The notes below the pieces were generated by a model. That model was not told the DNA's origin and did no database searches. It saw nothing but the letters and a program-made list of their open reading frames with translations. Shown piece by piece: positions 43,251 to 51,768 of a stretch of DNA of 64,000 bases. The stretch lies in assembly GCA_024404875.1 (NCBI GenBank), contig JAKSPK010000006.1:1-64000 (forward strand). Reading direction: 5' to 3'. A program made the translations under genes and the position numbers. Within the stretch, counting starts at the first letter, position 1. Every line of letters starts with the position of its first letter. This DNA is from Oscillospiraceae bacterium (GTDB taxonomy: Bacteria; Bacillota; Clostridia; Oscillospirales; Ruminococcaceae).

Positions 43251-44378
43251 ATGAAAAAACGAATCAAGGGCTTTACGTTGATCGAGCTTGTGATCGTACT
43301 TGCGTTATTCTCGATCGTCATGTTCAGTATTTTACAGCTTCTGGATCCTGTTTCCAAGTTCTTTGTCCGAAGCTCGAATTACGAAACAACGACAGCTTGT
43401 ATCGACAACATTAAGCGTGCGATCGAAGGTAACCTGAAATATGCCGACCGTGTCCGTGTTTACAGCGGCTATGAGGCTTTTTCCGGATTGGGCGGTTCGG
43501 GAGAGAGCCCAATGAGCGGAAATCTCTCAAGCCAGGTTCAGGACTTCTGGGAGTATTTTTTCGAGGATCGTGAATTGATCGACTGCGAAGGCTCGATTTA
43601 TGTCATGGTATTTGATAATCGTCCGCAGAACGGTGGAATTACAGGGCTCAGCAAGCTGGGTGATTTTACCAGCCAGCAGAGAAACTCCGGAAAGATCTCC
43701 CTGATCAGCATTCCGTTTAAGCGGGGCGAGGACATTGATCTGACGAACAATAATGTGAGCGTCGTTGACTGGTATGTCAATCAGAAAATGTACGGCAACT
43801 ATAATTATCAGTTCGCGCTTGGTACATCCAGCGACTTCGTTATGACTCCGACAGCTGAGGGTGAACCGGAATCTTCTGAGGAAGCGACTCCTACTCCGGA
43901 AAGCCCGGTTGATCCTGCTACCGTATTCAATCCGACGGACTGCACTGTGCAGATCTCGTCTTTCCAGGTAAGCAGAACATCTGACGGTACCGAACTTCAG
44001 GTGTCGACTATTCCTCAGAGATCTTTTGCTTCATTCTCCATGAAGAATGTTCTGGATGCAACGAAGAAATACGCTTCTCCGACCTATGATTACAAGATCG
44101 TTCAGAATCCGAACGCTGCAAAGCGTAATGGCTATTCTCAGGATTCTACAGGTCAGATCGACCAGCAGCAGTATGTCATTGAATCCACTGGTTCCGGCGA
44201 GGAGGCTGTACCGATCAAGCTCGTACGTTATGAAACACTGAATTCCAACTCCGGTGCAGGCGTTGTAGATTCCTTCTACTTCATCTTTACACAGCCGGAA
44301 TCCATTTATGACGGAAATGTCAGCGATGCTGATTATTCCAAATATCTGGCAGATGTTGTTTCGATCTACGGCTCATAA
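43251..44378 (+). CDS. Large pilin-like protein
   Basis: 375 residues from the ATG at 43251 (AAAGGAGG eight bases upstream; an earlier ATG at 43240 meets a stop). Prepilin motif RIKG/FTLIELVIVLALFSIVMF with Glu5, then a long extracellular part with a Glu/Ser/Thr/Pro-rich segment (EGEPESSEEATPTPESPV, about residue 205). Probably a minor pilin of the GspJ type. Last gene of the first pilus operon. Confidence 0.88.
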   Translation: MKKRIKGFTLIELVIVLALFSIVMFSILQLLDPVSKFFVRSSNYETTTACIDNIKRAIEGNLKYADRVRVYSGYEAFSGLGGSGESPMSGNLSSQVQDFWEYFFEDRELIDCEGSIYVMVFDNRPQNGGITGLSKLGDFTSQQRNSGKISLISIPFKRGEDIDLTNNNVSVVDWYVNQKMYGNYNYQFALGTSSDFVMTPTAEGEPESSEEATPTPESPVDPATVFNPTDCTVQISSFQVSRTSDGTELQVSTIPQRSFASFSMKNVLDATKKYASPTYDYKIVQNPNAAKRNGYSQDSTGQIDQQQYVIESTGSGEEAVPIKLVRYETLNSNSGAGVVDSFYFIFTQPESIYDGNVSDADYSKYLADVVSIYGS

Positions 44379-44380
44379 AC

Positions 44381-44411
44381 AAAAAGGGGCAGCCGGTGTT
44401 GCCGGCTGCCC
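44381..44411 (-). terminator. Terminator shared by the pilin operon and pilD
   Basis: GGGCAGCCGG-TGTTG-CCGGCTGCCC, a perfect 10-bp stem; a CTTTTTG run follows only on the minus strand, so it is a good terminator for the prepilin peptidase gene and a weaker one for the pilin operon. Confidence 0.8.
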
Positions 44412-44424
44412 ACCTATTAAATTC

Positions 44425-45351
44425 TCAATGGAACAGGAGAGGGAAAAGCATCGATGATGTGAACTGCATCCGTTCCGGTTCAAAAATCGGCATGAGCATC
44501 GACTTGTAATACCAGTCCGAAATCGGCTCGCCGAACCATGCACCGAGCAGCAGGCCGGCACACAGATACGGCCCGAAAGCGAATTTTGAACTGCCGGTTA
44601 CCTTCTTAATAATAAGCCCGAATATTACAGCAAGAAAAATGCCGATGATAGTCGCGGGGATCACGGATTTGTATCCCAGATACAATCCTGCGCAGGCCAT
44701 CAGTATGGTATCGCCCAACTCGATACCGCGTATCTTTTCACCGGTTTTTTTCTTGATGTAAGCACCGCTGATTTCACCGATCAGGAAGAATGGGACGCTG
44801 ATGCATACCATTCCGATCAGACGCTCCGCGAGCGAATGATAAGTAACGAAATACGCAGGGATCGCAAGCACAGCGATCAACAGCAACATCGGCACATACA
44901 TATCCAGTGTGTCCCAGTCGATGAAGCCGATGCAGATCAGCAGGGATGTGAATATGCACATCAGAAAGCAGTTTACGCTGACACCAAAGACCAACAGATT
45001 TGCGACATACAGCAGGCCGTTCAGTGATTCGACGATCGGATAGCGCGGGGAGATTTTTTCACCGCAGCTGTGGCATTTTCCGCGCAGAAAGATCCAGCTG
45101 AAGACCGGGATCAGATCAATGAGACGGATTTTTGCGCCGCAGGTCATACAGTGCGAGGATCGCTTGATGAGTGATTCGCCGCGGGGCAGCCGGATGATGA
45201 CAACATTCAGAAAGCTGCCGATACAGATGCCGTAGAGAAAGACGATTGGGATCGCGAGCAGGAGAAATCCCGCAAGGTCATCGCCGTAGCTTTTCCACTC
45301 GTTCCACCCGGTTTGTGCTGCCATTGCAGCAGTCATTAAGTTTTGGTACAT
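44425..45351 (-). CDS. pilD: Prepilin peptidase (type IV leader peptidase)
   Basis: 308 residues, about eight membrane segments. The N-terminal part has the zinc-type cysteine pairs CMTCGAKI and CHSCGEKI after GSFLNVVIIRLPRGES; the peptidase part has the two active aspartates in IGFIDWDTLDMYVP and RGIELGDTILMACA, the second a GxGD variant with Glu in the first place. It removes prepilin leaders and methylates the new N-terminus. Encoded opposite to the other pilus genes, divergent from pilB, with its own promoter and GGAGGG ribosome site. Confidence 0.93.
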   Translation of the reverse strand: MYQNLMTAAMAAQTGWNEWKSYGDDLAGFLLLAIPIVFLYGICIGSFLNVVIIRLPRGESLIKRSSHCMTCGAKIRLIDLIPVFSWIFLRGKCHSCGEKISPRYPIVESLNGLLYVANLLVFGVSVNCFLMCIFTSLLICIGFIDWDTLDMYVPMLLLIAVLAIPAYFVTYHSLAERLIGMVCISVPFFLIGEISGAYIKKKTGEKIRGIELGDTILMACAGLYLGYKSVIPATIIGIFLAVIFGLIIKKVTGSSKFAFGPYLCAGLLLGAWFGEPISDWYYKSMLMPIFEPERMQFTSSMLFPLLFH

Positions 45352-45386
45352 AACGGTACCCTCCTTCTTGGTTTGTACTGTTATCT

Positions 45387-45415
45387 ATTTTACCACAGTT
45401 TGGCATATTTTTCAA
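45387..45415 (-). promoter_or_regulatory. Promoter of the prepilin peptidase gene
   Basis: Minus strand TTGAAA (45410-45415), a 17-base spacer, TAAAAT (45387-45392). No clear promoter for pilB was seen in the same short gap. Confidence 0.7.
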
Positions 45416-45434
45416 GAGATTTTGGAGGTTGATT

Positions 45435-47096
45435 ATGAGAAACATCCGAATTGGTGACTACCTCGTCGAGGAGGGCCACATCACCCCGGAACAGCTGCAG
45501 CAGGTCCTACAGAGACAGCGTGAATCTACAGACCAGAAGAAGTTCGGCGAAGTCATCGTCGAGATGGGCTTCATGTCTGATATCAAGTTCGCGCAGGCGC
45601 TGTCTGTCAAGCTGCAAACCCCGTTTGTTGATCTGAACAATGTTGAGGTCGACGGCGAGATCGCACGCATGGTGCCGCAGGATCTGGCTGAAAGAAATTG
45701 CGTCATCGCAATCAACAAGACCGGCCGCCGTCTGACCGTTGCGACCGATGACCCCGTCAACTTCAATATCCTTGAAGATATCAAGGTTAAGACCGGTTAC
45801 GACTGTATCCCGGTTCTGGCAACGCGCAGCGCGATCAAAAAGGCCATCGGTAAGGCTTATCAGATGACTGACCTCGGCGATCTCGGTATTGATTCTTCTC
45901 AGGGCGAAATGCTGGAAGACGATGAGTCCCGTGACCGTGTTGAGAGCGCACCTATCGTTAAGCTCGCAACACAGATCGTTGAGAATGCATTCCGTATGGA
46001 AGCAACGGATATTCACCTCGAGCCGTTTGAGAAGTATACGCAGATCCGTGTTCGTGTCAACGGCGACCTTGTCACTCTGATGAATGTTTCTTCGAATGTC
46101 CAGAATCAGCTTGCTACCCGTCTGAAGCTCATTTCCGGTATGAACATCGCTGAAAAGCGTATTCCGCAGGACGGCCGTTTCTCCCAGACGGTTGACGGCA
46201 TCCCGCTTGACCTTCGTGTTTCCTCGCTTCCGATGGTTCACGGTGAAAAGATTGTTCTCCGAATCCTCTCGACCGGTGCGATCAAAACGCGTGGTCTGCA
46301 TGAGCTCGGTATGTCTGATTATAACATGCGCTTGTTTGAGAGCATGATCAAGTGCCCGCACGGTGTTATCCTCGTTACGGGTCCGACTGGTTCCGGTAAG
46401 TCCACCACACTGTATGCGGCACTCGGCGCAATCGCAAGACCGGAGGTTAATGTCGTTACGGTTGAGGATCCGGTCGAAAAGCAGATTGAAGGCATCAACC
46501 AGTGCCAGATCAATGTTAAGTCCGGTATGACCTTCCCGGCAGCACTTCGCTCCATTCTCCGTCAGGACCCGGACGTCATCATGATCGGTGAGATGCGTGA
46601 CGGCGAGACCGCTGAAATCGGTATCCGCGCCGCTATCACCGGACACCTTGTTCTTTCCACACTCCATACGAATGACGCTGCTTCGACTATCGTTCGTCTG
46701 GTCGATATGGGCATTCCGTCATACATGGTCGCGTCTTCGCTGATTGGTGTTGTGGCACAGCGTCTCGTTAAGGTCATTTGCCCGAAGTGCAGAAAGCAGA
46801 GAATGTCTACTGCGGAAGAAAATGAGCTGATGCGCATTGATCATTCCGTTCCGGTCTACGATGCTGTCGGTTGTAACGAATGCGGCAACGGCTATCGCGG
46901 CAGAACGGCAATTCACGAGATCATCCACTGCTCTGGCGAAGTTTCTACGATGATTGCGAACGGTGCAAGCTCCGATGAGCTGGAAAAAGTTGCTCGTTCA
47001 AACGGCACAAAGCTGCTGCGTGACAATGTTGCAGATCTGGTTCAGCAGGGTGTTACCACCATGGACGAGCTGGTTCGTGTTACATATACGGTCTAA
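45435..47096 (+). CDS. pilB: Pilus extension ATPase PilB
   Basis: 553 residues from the ATG at 45435 (TTGGAGG upstream). N-terminal MshEN domain (IGDYLVEEGHITPEQLQQVL), then the hexameric ATPase core with Walker A GPTGSGKSTTLYAALG (about 315), the Asp box and Walker B RQDPDVIMIGEMRDGETAE, the His box GHLVLSTLHTNDA and the zinc site CPKCRKQ...CNECGNGY. It powers pilin addition at the PilC platform. MshEN domains of this type can bind cyclic di-GMP. Confidence 0.96.
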   Translation: MRNIRIGDYLVEEGHITPEQLQQVLQRQRESTDQKKFGEVIVEMGFMSDIKFAQALSVKLQTPFVDLNNVEVDGEIARMVPQDLAERNCVIAINKTGRRLTVATDDPVNFNILEDIKVKTGYDCIPVLATRSAIKKAIGKAYQMTDLGDLGIDSSQGEMLEDDESRDRVESAPIVKLATQIVENAFRMEATDIHLEPFEKYTQIRVRVNGDLVTLMNVSSNVQNQLATRLKLISGMNIAEKRIPQDGRFSQTVDGIPLDLRVSSLPMVHGEKIVLRILSTGAIKTRGLHELGMSDYNMRLFESMIKCPHGVILVTGPTGSGKSTTLYAALGAIARPEVNVVTVEDPVEKQIEGINQCQINVKSGMTFPAALRSILRQDPDVIMIGEMRDGETAEIGIRAAITGHLVLSTLHTNDAASTIVRLVDMGIPSYMVASSLIGVVAQRLVKVICPKCRKQRMSTAEENELMRIDHSVPVYDAVGCNECGNGYRGRTAIHEIIHCSGEVSTMIANGASSDELEKVARSNGTKLLRDNVADLVQQGVTTMDELVRVTYTV

Positions 47097-47126
47097 CCGT
47101 AAAGAGGAAGAAACGGAGGATTTATC

Positions 47127-48236
47127 ATGCCCATTATCAATATCAACAAAATTCTTGACGATGTGCGTGCACTCGGCTGTTCCGACCTGCACTTCACCGT
47201 CGGCATCAATCCAGTTGTCCGTCTGCACGGTCAGCTCCGTAAGATGAGCAGCTATCCGGAAATGACAGATGAGATGATCGCGGAGATCATTGAGCAGATG
47301 ACGAACGAGCATCAGCGCGCCAATGTCGGAAAAAAGATCGACACGGACTTTTCGTATGTTACCCGCGCCGGCTACCGTCACCGCTGCAACATTTTCTTCC
47401 AGCGTGACCATTCGGCCATTGCGATCCGTCTGCTGCGCAATGACATTCCTACGCTTGAGGATCTGTTCATGCCGCCTATTATGTCCGAATTTGCAATGCG
47501 TCCGCGTGGCCTCGTGCTCATCACCGGCCCGACCGGTTCCGGTAAGTCTACCACGCTCGCCGGCATGATTGATTATGTCAACTGCAATAAATCCGCACAT
47601 GTTATCACGATCGAGGACCCGATCGAGTATGTTCACGAGCATAAGCGCTGTATGGTCAACCAGCGTGAGGTTGGCGCCGATGTTTCGAGCTTCTCGATGG
47701 CTCTGAGAGCTGCACTTCGTGAAGACCCGGATGTCATCCTCGTCGGCGAAATGCGTGACTTTGAGACCATTCAGGCTGCGATCACCGCGGCTGAAACCGG
47801 TCACCTTGTTTTCTCGACACTTCATACAACCTCTGCACCGGACACCATTAACCGTATCATTGACGTGTATCCGGAGCACCAGCAGAATCAGATCCGCGCA
47901 CAGCTCGCAAACGTTCTTGTCGGCGTTGTCTCTCAGACACTGCTTCCGCTCAAGAACGGCACCGGTCGTATCGCGGCAATGGAGATCCTGAATGTTACTG
48001 ACGCTGTCGCAGCAATGATTCGTGAGGGTAAGATCCACCTGATCATGTCCTCGATCCAGGCTGGTAAGGCACACGGCATGATGTCGCTCGACCAGGAGCT
48101 TGCTCGTCTGGTCAAGAACAACACGGTCAACGAAGTCGATGCACTCGAAAAGTGCCAGGACAAGACCGAGTTCTATCGCTACCTCACCGCTTTGGGCGGA
48201 CAGTCTGTTATCACCCGCGAGGGCGTTATCGGCTAA
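47127..48236 (+). CDS. pilT: Pilus retraction ATPase PilT
   Basis: 369 residues. Walker A GPTGSGKSTTLAGMI, Asp box REDPDVILVGEMRDFET, His box GHLVFSTLHTTSA and a C-terminal extension typical of PilT. The PAS-like N-domain SDLHFTVGINPVVRLHGQL is intact. Its presence implies retractable pili, so the system may move or pull cells and not just build static fibres. Lies 30 bases after pilB; GGAGG ribosome site. Confidence 0.96.
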   Translation: MPIININKILDDVRALGCSDLHFTVGINPVVRLHGQLRKMSSYPEMTDEMIAEIIEQMTNEHQRANVGKKIDTDFSYVTRAGYRHRCNIFFQRDHSAIAIRLLRNDIPTLEDLFMPPIMSEFAMRPRGLVLITGPTGSGKSTTLAGMIDYVNCNKSAHVITIEDPIEYVHEHKRCMVNQREVGADVSSFSMALRAALREDPDVILVGEMRDFETIQAAITAAETGHLVFSTLHTTSAPDTINRIIDVYPEHQQNQIRAQLANVLVGVVSQTLLPLKNGTGRIAAMEILNVTDAVAAMIREGKIHLIMSSIQAGKAHGMMSLDQELARLVKNNTVNEVDALEKCQDKTEFYRYLTALGGQSVITREGVIG

Positions 48237-48245
48237 ATTCAGCAT

Positions 48246-48275
48246 AAAACGGGGCGGATTCTTTCGTCCCGTTTT
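48246..48275 (+). terminator. Terminator after pilT
   Basis: AAAACGGG, a 14-base loop, CCCGTTTT and a further T-rich stretch. Confidence 0.75.
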
Positions 48276-48421
48276 CATTTTCTTTCTGCATGAAGACTTG
48301 TCGATTATTACAACACTGTCACCAAATTTGTGCAGAATGCTGAAAACAAAGCCCGGATAAATCCCTAAAAACTGGTTTTCGTAAAAGTTTGTTCACAATT
48401 CAGAAATATTGCGGAAAAGAC

Positions 48422-48450
48422 TTGACATTTATCTTTGGATGTGCTATACT
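48422..48450 (+). promoter_or_regulatory. Promoter of the major pilin gene
   Basis: TTGACA (48422-48427), a 17-base spacer and TATACT (48445-48450). The 325-base gap 48237-48561 holds the pilT terminator, this promoter, and a leader of about 105 bases with a small AGCAG-TGAAAT-CTGCT hairpin (48532-48547). A separate strong promoter fits a highly expressed pilin. Confidence 0.85.
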
Positions 48451-48561
48451 TAGACCATAGAGAACGGGGACGGATTTGAGAGTCGACTTAGAATCCCGGA
48501 AACCGTTATCTGATCGAAAAAAGCAGTGAAATCTGCTACCCATTTGAGGAGGTAATTTATC

Positions 48562-49056
48562 ATGAAAAAGAAAGGCTTTACTCTGATTGAGCTGATCGTC
48601 GTTATCGCTATCATCGGTGTTCTGGCTGCTATCCTGGTTCCGGCAATGCTCGGCTATGTTAGAAAGTCCAAGATCACGACTGCTAACACCACTGCTAAGT
48701 CCATCTACAATGCAATCAGCGTTACTCTGGTTGACATGGACACTACTGACCAGGCTCTGCCGACAACTGGTGCTAACAATGTTCAGCCGAAGGGCAATTC
48801 TGCTTGGAATGGCAGTGGCGGTGACTACTTCCAGAATGCTGTCTATGCTTACTTCAATGATATCGCAAAAGTTAAGGAATTCTCTTACGAGATCGTCAAC
48901 GGTGCTTGCACTGCTACCGGCGTTCTGAACGGTACTTATCCGGGCGCATATCCGAAGGCATGGGATCCGACCATGTACAAGGCAGCTGGTTCCGTTGCTG
49001 ACTCTGCAACTGCAATGGCAAATGCTCAGTACGGCGGCGAGGAGAAGAAGAGCTAA
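48562..49056 (+). CDS. Major type IV pilin candidate
   Basis: 164 residues. Very short leader MKKKG, then FTLIELIVVIAIIGVLAAIL with Glu5, the standard type IVa N-terminus, followed by an alpha1-C helix and a compact beta domain. One Cys only (NGACTATG), so no intramolecular disulfide. Own strong promoter and perfect AGGAGG ribosome site; the best candidate for the main fibre subunit. Confidence 0.93.
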   Translation: MKKKGFTLIELIVVIAIIGVLAAILVPAMLGYVRKSKITTANTTAKSIYNAISVTLVDMDTTDQALPTTGANNVQPKGNSAWNGSGGDYFQNAVYAYFNDIAKVKEFSYEIVNGACTATGVLNGTYPGAYPKAWDPTMYKAAGSVADSATAMANAQYGGEEKKS

Positions 49057-49093
49057 TTTAGTCGCTCGATCGGTTGCTTAATGTAATCATATT

Positions 49094-49122
49094 GCAAATG
49101 CCTCCCTTGTGGAGGCATTTGC
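49094..49122 (+). terminator. Hairpin after the major pilin gene
   Basis: GCAAATGCCTCC and its perfect complement around a five-base loop (12 bp). The T-run is weak, so part of the transcription may continue into the second pilin gene. Confidence 0.7.
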
Positions 49123-49183
49123 TGTATCTTGTAAAAGTTAACGAACATTATAAACAGTCTGACTGTTTTTGTAGAGAGGATCT

Positions 49184-49729
49184 ATGATGAAGAAACGGCA
49201 TGGCTTTACGCTGATCGAACTGATTGTTGTCATTGCGATCATTGGTGTTCTGTCAGCGATACTTGTTCCGGCGATGATCGGCTATGTGAAGCGCTCACGG
49301 ATTACAACCGCCAACAGTTCCGCGAAATCCGTCTTTAATGCACTGAATGTTTCCATAGTTGAATTGGACACTACCAATTTTGATGTGACAGTTCTGATGA
49401 ATAAGGACATTGAGGCGACAGGTAAGGGAATCTATGCATGCAAGGATACATCGATTGTGCCTTCTCCGGATGTTGAGACACTGACAAAGATGCTCTATGC
49501 CAGAGTTGCTGAGTATTTTTCTGATATTCAGCGTATTGAAAATATAAAATACCGTTTTGGCGCACAGGGGTGCATCGGTGTCGGTATTCTCAATCGCAAG
49601 TATCCCGGAACATATCCGATGGCGATCACTGTGAAGGATTACGATGCGAAGGACTCTTCATGGACTGTGTCAGATGCGCTTTCTTTTGCGATGAAGGATC
49701 CGAAGAAGGAATCGGATGAGCCTATTTGA
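49184..49729 (+). CDS. Second type IV pilin
   Basis: 181 residues. Leader MMKKRHG, then FTLIELIVVIAIIGVLSAIL, nearly the same N-terminal helix as the major pilin, and the shared ITTANxxAKS segment, so a diverged duplicate. Two Cys (YACKDT and AQGCIGV) could form a disulfide, which the first pilin cannot. GAGAGGA ribosome site. Confidence 0.92.
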   Translation: MMKKRHGFTLIELIVVIAIIGVLSAILVPAMIGYVKRSRITTANSSAKSVFNALNVSIVELDTTNFDVTVLMNKDIEATGKGIYACKDTSIVPSPDVETLTKMLYARVAEYFSDIQRIENIKYRFGAQGCIGVGILNRKYPGTYPMAITVKDYDAKDSSWTVSDALSFAMKDPKKESDEPI

Positions 49730-49740
49730 ATACTGAAAGC

Positions 49741-49780
49741 AACAGGCAGTACCGCGAGCAGGTACTGCTTGTTTTTTTGC
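49741..49780 (+). terminator. Terminator after the second pilin
   Basis: CAGGCAGTACC, a seven-base loop, GGTACTGCTTG and seven T: the end of the pilus locus. Confidence 0.85.
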
Positions 49781-49931
49781 GAAAAAGCAGGCATGGTGAT
49801 TTTCGCTGACGATGTCATGATATTTGTATAATGTTCATATGAGCATCAGGAATTCATTTGTTTTCTGCCGAAATGTTCACATTCCCGTGTCAGAATTTTC
49901 ACAATTCGTTTTCTCGTTTTTCATATCCGCT

Positions 49932-49940
49932 TGTTACAAT
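49932..49940 (+). promoter_or_regulatory. Extended -10 promoter of the DUF4353 lipoprotein
   Basis: TGTTACAAT (TGn plus TACAAT) with no good -35. The transcript start region AAGACCATAGAAC closely matches that of the major pilin gene (TAGACCATAGAGAAC). Confidence 0.5.
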
Positions 49941-49999
49941 AAGACCATAGAACATAGCAAATCCGAACGCATCTGAATATTATGAAAGGACGCGATGAT

Positions 50000-51517
50000 A
50001 TGAAAAAAATATTATTGACAGCATCGGCATTGACGGCGGTCATGGCGCTGAGCCTGACTTCTTGCAGCTTGACGGATGACAGGACAAATCGTATTGATCT
50101 GAACAGCTTATCCGCCTCGGAGACAGTATCGGATACGGTGGATGAATCCGATGCTGAAATGGAGATTTCTGAAAATACTCTGACGACAGCAAATTTCAGC
50201 AGCAGCGAAATGCTGGATACGGCCTCGCTGTTTTCAAAACGCGATTTGATTCAGACAGCGGATCTGAGTAATGCCACTGCGCTGACTGTCTCGGATGGCG
50301 CGGCGCTCAGCATTACCGAGGAAGGTATTTATGTCCTCAAGGGCAGCGGCAAGGATTGCACCGTTACAGTCAATGCGGACAAGAGCGCAAAGGTGCAGAT
50401 TGTTCTGGATGGCGTTTCGATTACGAACAGCAATGCTCCGGCGATCTATGTGATCTCGGCGGACAAAGTCTTTGTGACGACGACCGACAGCGAAAATATG
50501 CTGAGCGCCACCGAAAGTTTTCGTGCGGATGGCGAGACAAATACCGATGCGGTCATCTTCGCAAAATCTGATCTGGTGCTGAATGGCGTCGGCAAGCTGA
50601 ATGTGACCTCCGCAGCCGGTAATGGCATTACCACAAAGGATGATCTCAGGATCACGGGCGGAACATACACCGTCAGCAGCAAGCTGGATTCTTTTGAAGC
50701 GAATGACTCGATCGCGATTTCCGGCGGCATATTTACGGTTGATTCGCAAAAGGATGCATTCCATTGCGAGAATGACAATGCGGAGGGTACGATTTACATC
50801 GCGGACGGTACATTTACGCTGACAGCCGGAAGTGATGGTATTCAGGCGACCGATTTGCTCCAGATTGACGGCGGCACATTTACGATCTCTGGCTCTGAAG
50901 GTCTGGAATCCACTTATGTGCAGATAAACGGCGGTTCGATCAACATCAGCGCAAGCGATGACGGCATCAATGCTTCAAAAATGGCGACAAAGTATGATAC
51001 GGTTATCGAGATCAACGGCGGTGATTTGAGCATTGTCATGGGTCAGGGCGATACAGACGCGATTGACGCAAACGGCTCAATCTATGTCAATGGCGGCACG
51101 ATCAACATTACCGCACCGACATCCTCCTTCGATTATGATGTAGAAGCAGAGTTCAACGGCGGTACGATTATTATCAACGGTGAGCAAGTTGATGAGATCC
51201 CGCAGAGTATGATGGGCGGACCTGGAGGCCGCGGCGGGATGGGCGGACCCGGTGGCCGCGGCGGAATGGGCGGACCCGGTGGCCCTGGCGGAATGGTCGA
51301 TCCCGGAGGCCCTGGCGGAATGGGCGGACCTGGAGGTTCTGATGGAATGGGTGGTCCCGGAGGTTCTGATGGAATGGGTGGCCCAGGAGGCCCTGGCGGA
51401 ATGGTCGATCCCGGCGGGTTCGACAGACACGGCGGCAGAGATGGTGTCAAGCAGAATGGCACGACGGACAGCATGGACTCTGCATTCAGCGACACTACTG
51501 AACAAGGCGGGATTTGA
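50000..51517 (+). CDS. DUF4353 carbohydrate-binding-domain lipoprotein with Gly/Pro repeats
   Basis: 505 residues from the ATG at 50000 (AAAGGA nine bases upstream). Lipobox LTSC near residue 21; a short acidic linker; a beta-helix-like DUF4353 domain (about 80-400) with repeats such as GGTFTISGSEGLESTYVQINGG and DDGINASKMATKYDTVIEINGGD; then a C-terminal collagen-like run of MGGPGG units. Paralogue of the lipoprotein at 29119 but without its Ser-rich linker. Likely surface protein; it directly follows the pilus genes, though a functional link is unproven. Confidence 0.85.
   Translation: MKKILLTASALTAVMALSLTSCSLTDDRTNRIDLNSLSASETVSDTVDESDAEMEISENTLTTANFSSSEMLDTASLFSKRDLIQTADLSNATALTVSDGAALSITEEGIYVLKGSGKDCTVTVNADKSAKVQIVLDGVSITNSNAPAIYVISADKVFVTTTDSENMLSATESFRADGETNTDAVIFAKSDLVLNGVGKLNVTSAAGNGITTKDDLRITGGTYTVSSKLDSFEANDSIAISGGIFTVDSQKDAFHCENDNAEGTIYIADGTFTLTAGSDGIQATDLLQIDGGTFTISGSEGLESTYVQINGGSINISASDDGINASKMATKYDTVIEINGGDLSIVMGQGDTDAIDANGSIYVNGGTINITAPTSSFDYDVEAEFNGGTIIINGEQVDEIPQSMMGGPGGRGGMGGPGGRGGMGGPGGPGGMVDPGGPGGMGGPGGSDGMGGPGGSDGMGGPGGPGGMVDPGGFDRHGGRDGVKQNGTTDSMDSAFSDTTEQGGI
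51211..51420 (+). repeat. Gly/Pro-rich tandem coding repeats
   Basis: About ten in-frame units of the GGPGG(R/S/P)xGM type, with near-identical DNA such as GGCGGACCCGGTGGC repeated. Likely to change length by slippage or recombination. Confidence 0.8.
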
Positions 51518-51572
51518 TACGGCTCCCGCGGCGTATTCCGCATACTTCTTTTTTCATTGCAAAAATGCCTTT

Positions 51573-51600
51573 CGGAGTCCTGAAACGGACTCCGCTTCTT
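51573..51600 (+). terminator. Terminator after the DUF4353 gene
   Basis: CGGAGTCC-TGAAAC-GGACTCCG, an 8-bp stem, then CTTCTTTTC. Confidence 0.7.
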
Positions 51601-51702
51601 TTCAAATCTTCTATATAATACCGAAATTTAGCGAATCAGTCTAAAAAGTGAGCATGGAATCGTGCAGGAAATAAAGCTCTGTAATAAATTTCTGTCGAAC
51701 AG

Positions 51703-51731
51703 TTGACTTTTTACGAAAATCGTGGTAAAAT
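51703..51731 (+). promoter_or_regulatory. Promoter of the SGNH hydrolase gene
   Basis: TTGACT (51703-51708), a 17-base spacer and TAAAAT (51726-51731). Confidence 0.75.
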
Positions 51732-51768
51732 AAAGCTGAATTAGAATAAAAGAAAGCGGGTACCCGAT

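Noticed and set aside
46998..48278. Long antisense frame across pilT
   Set aside because: PilT is intact with all motifs; the antisense frame is compositional only.
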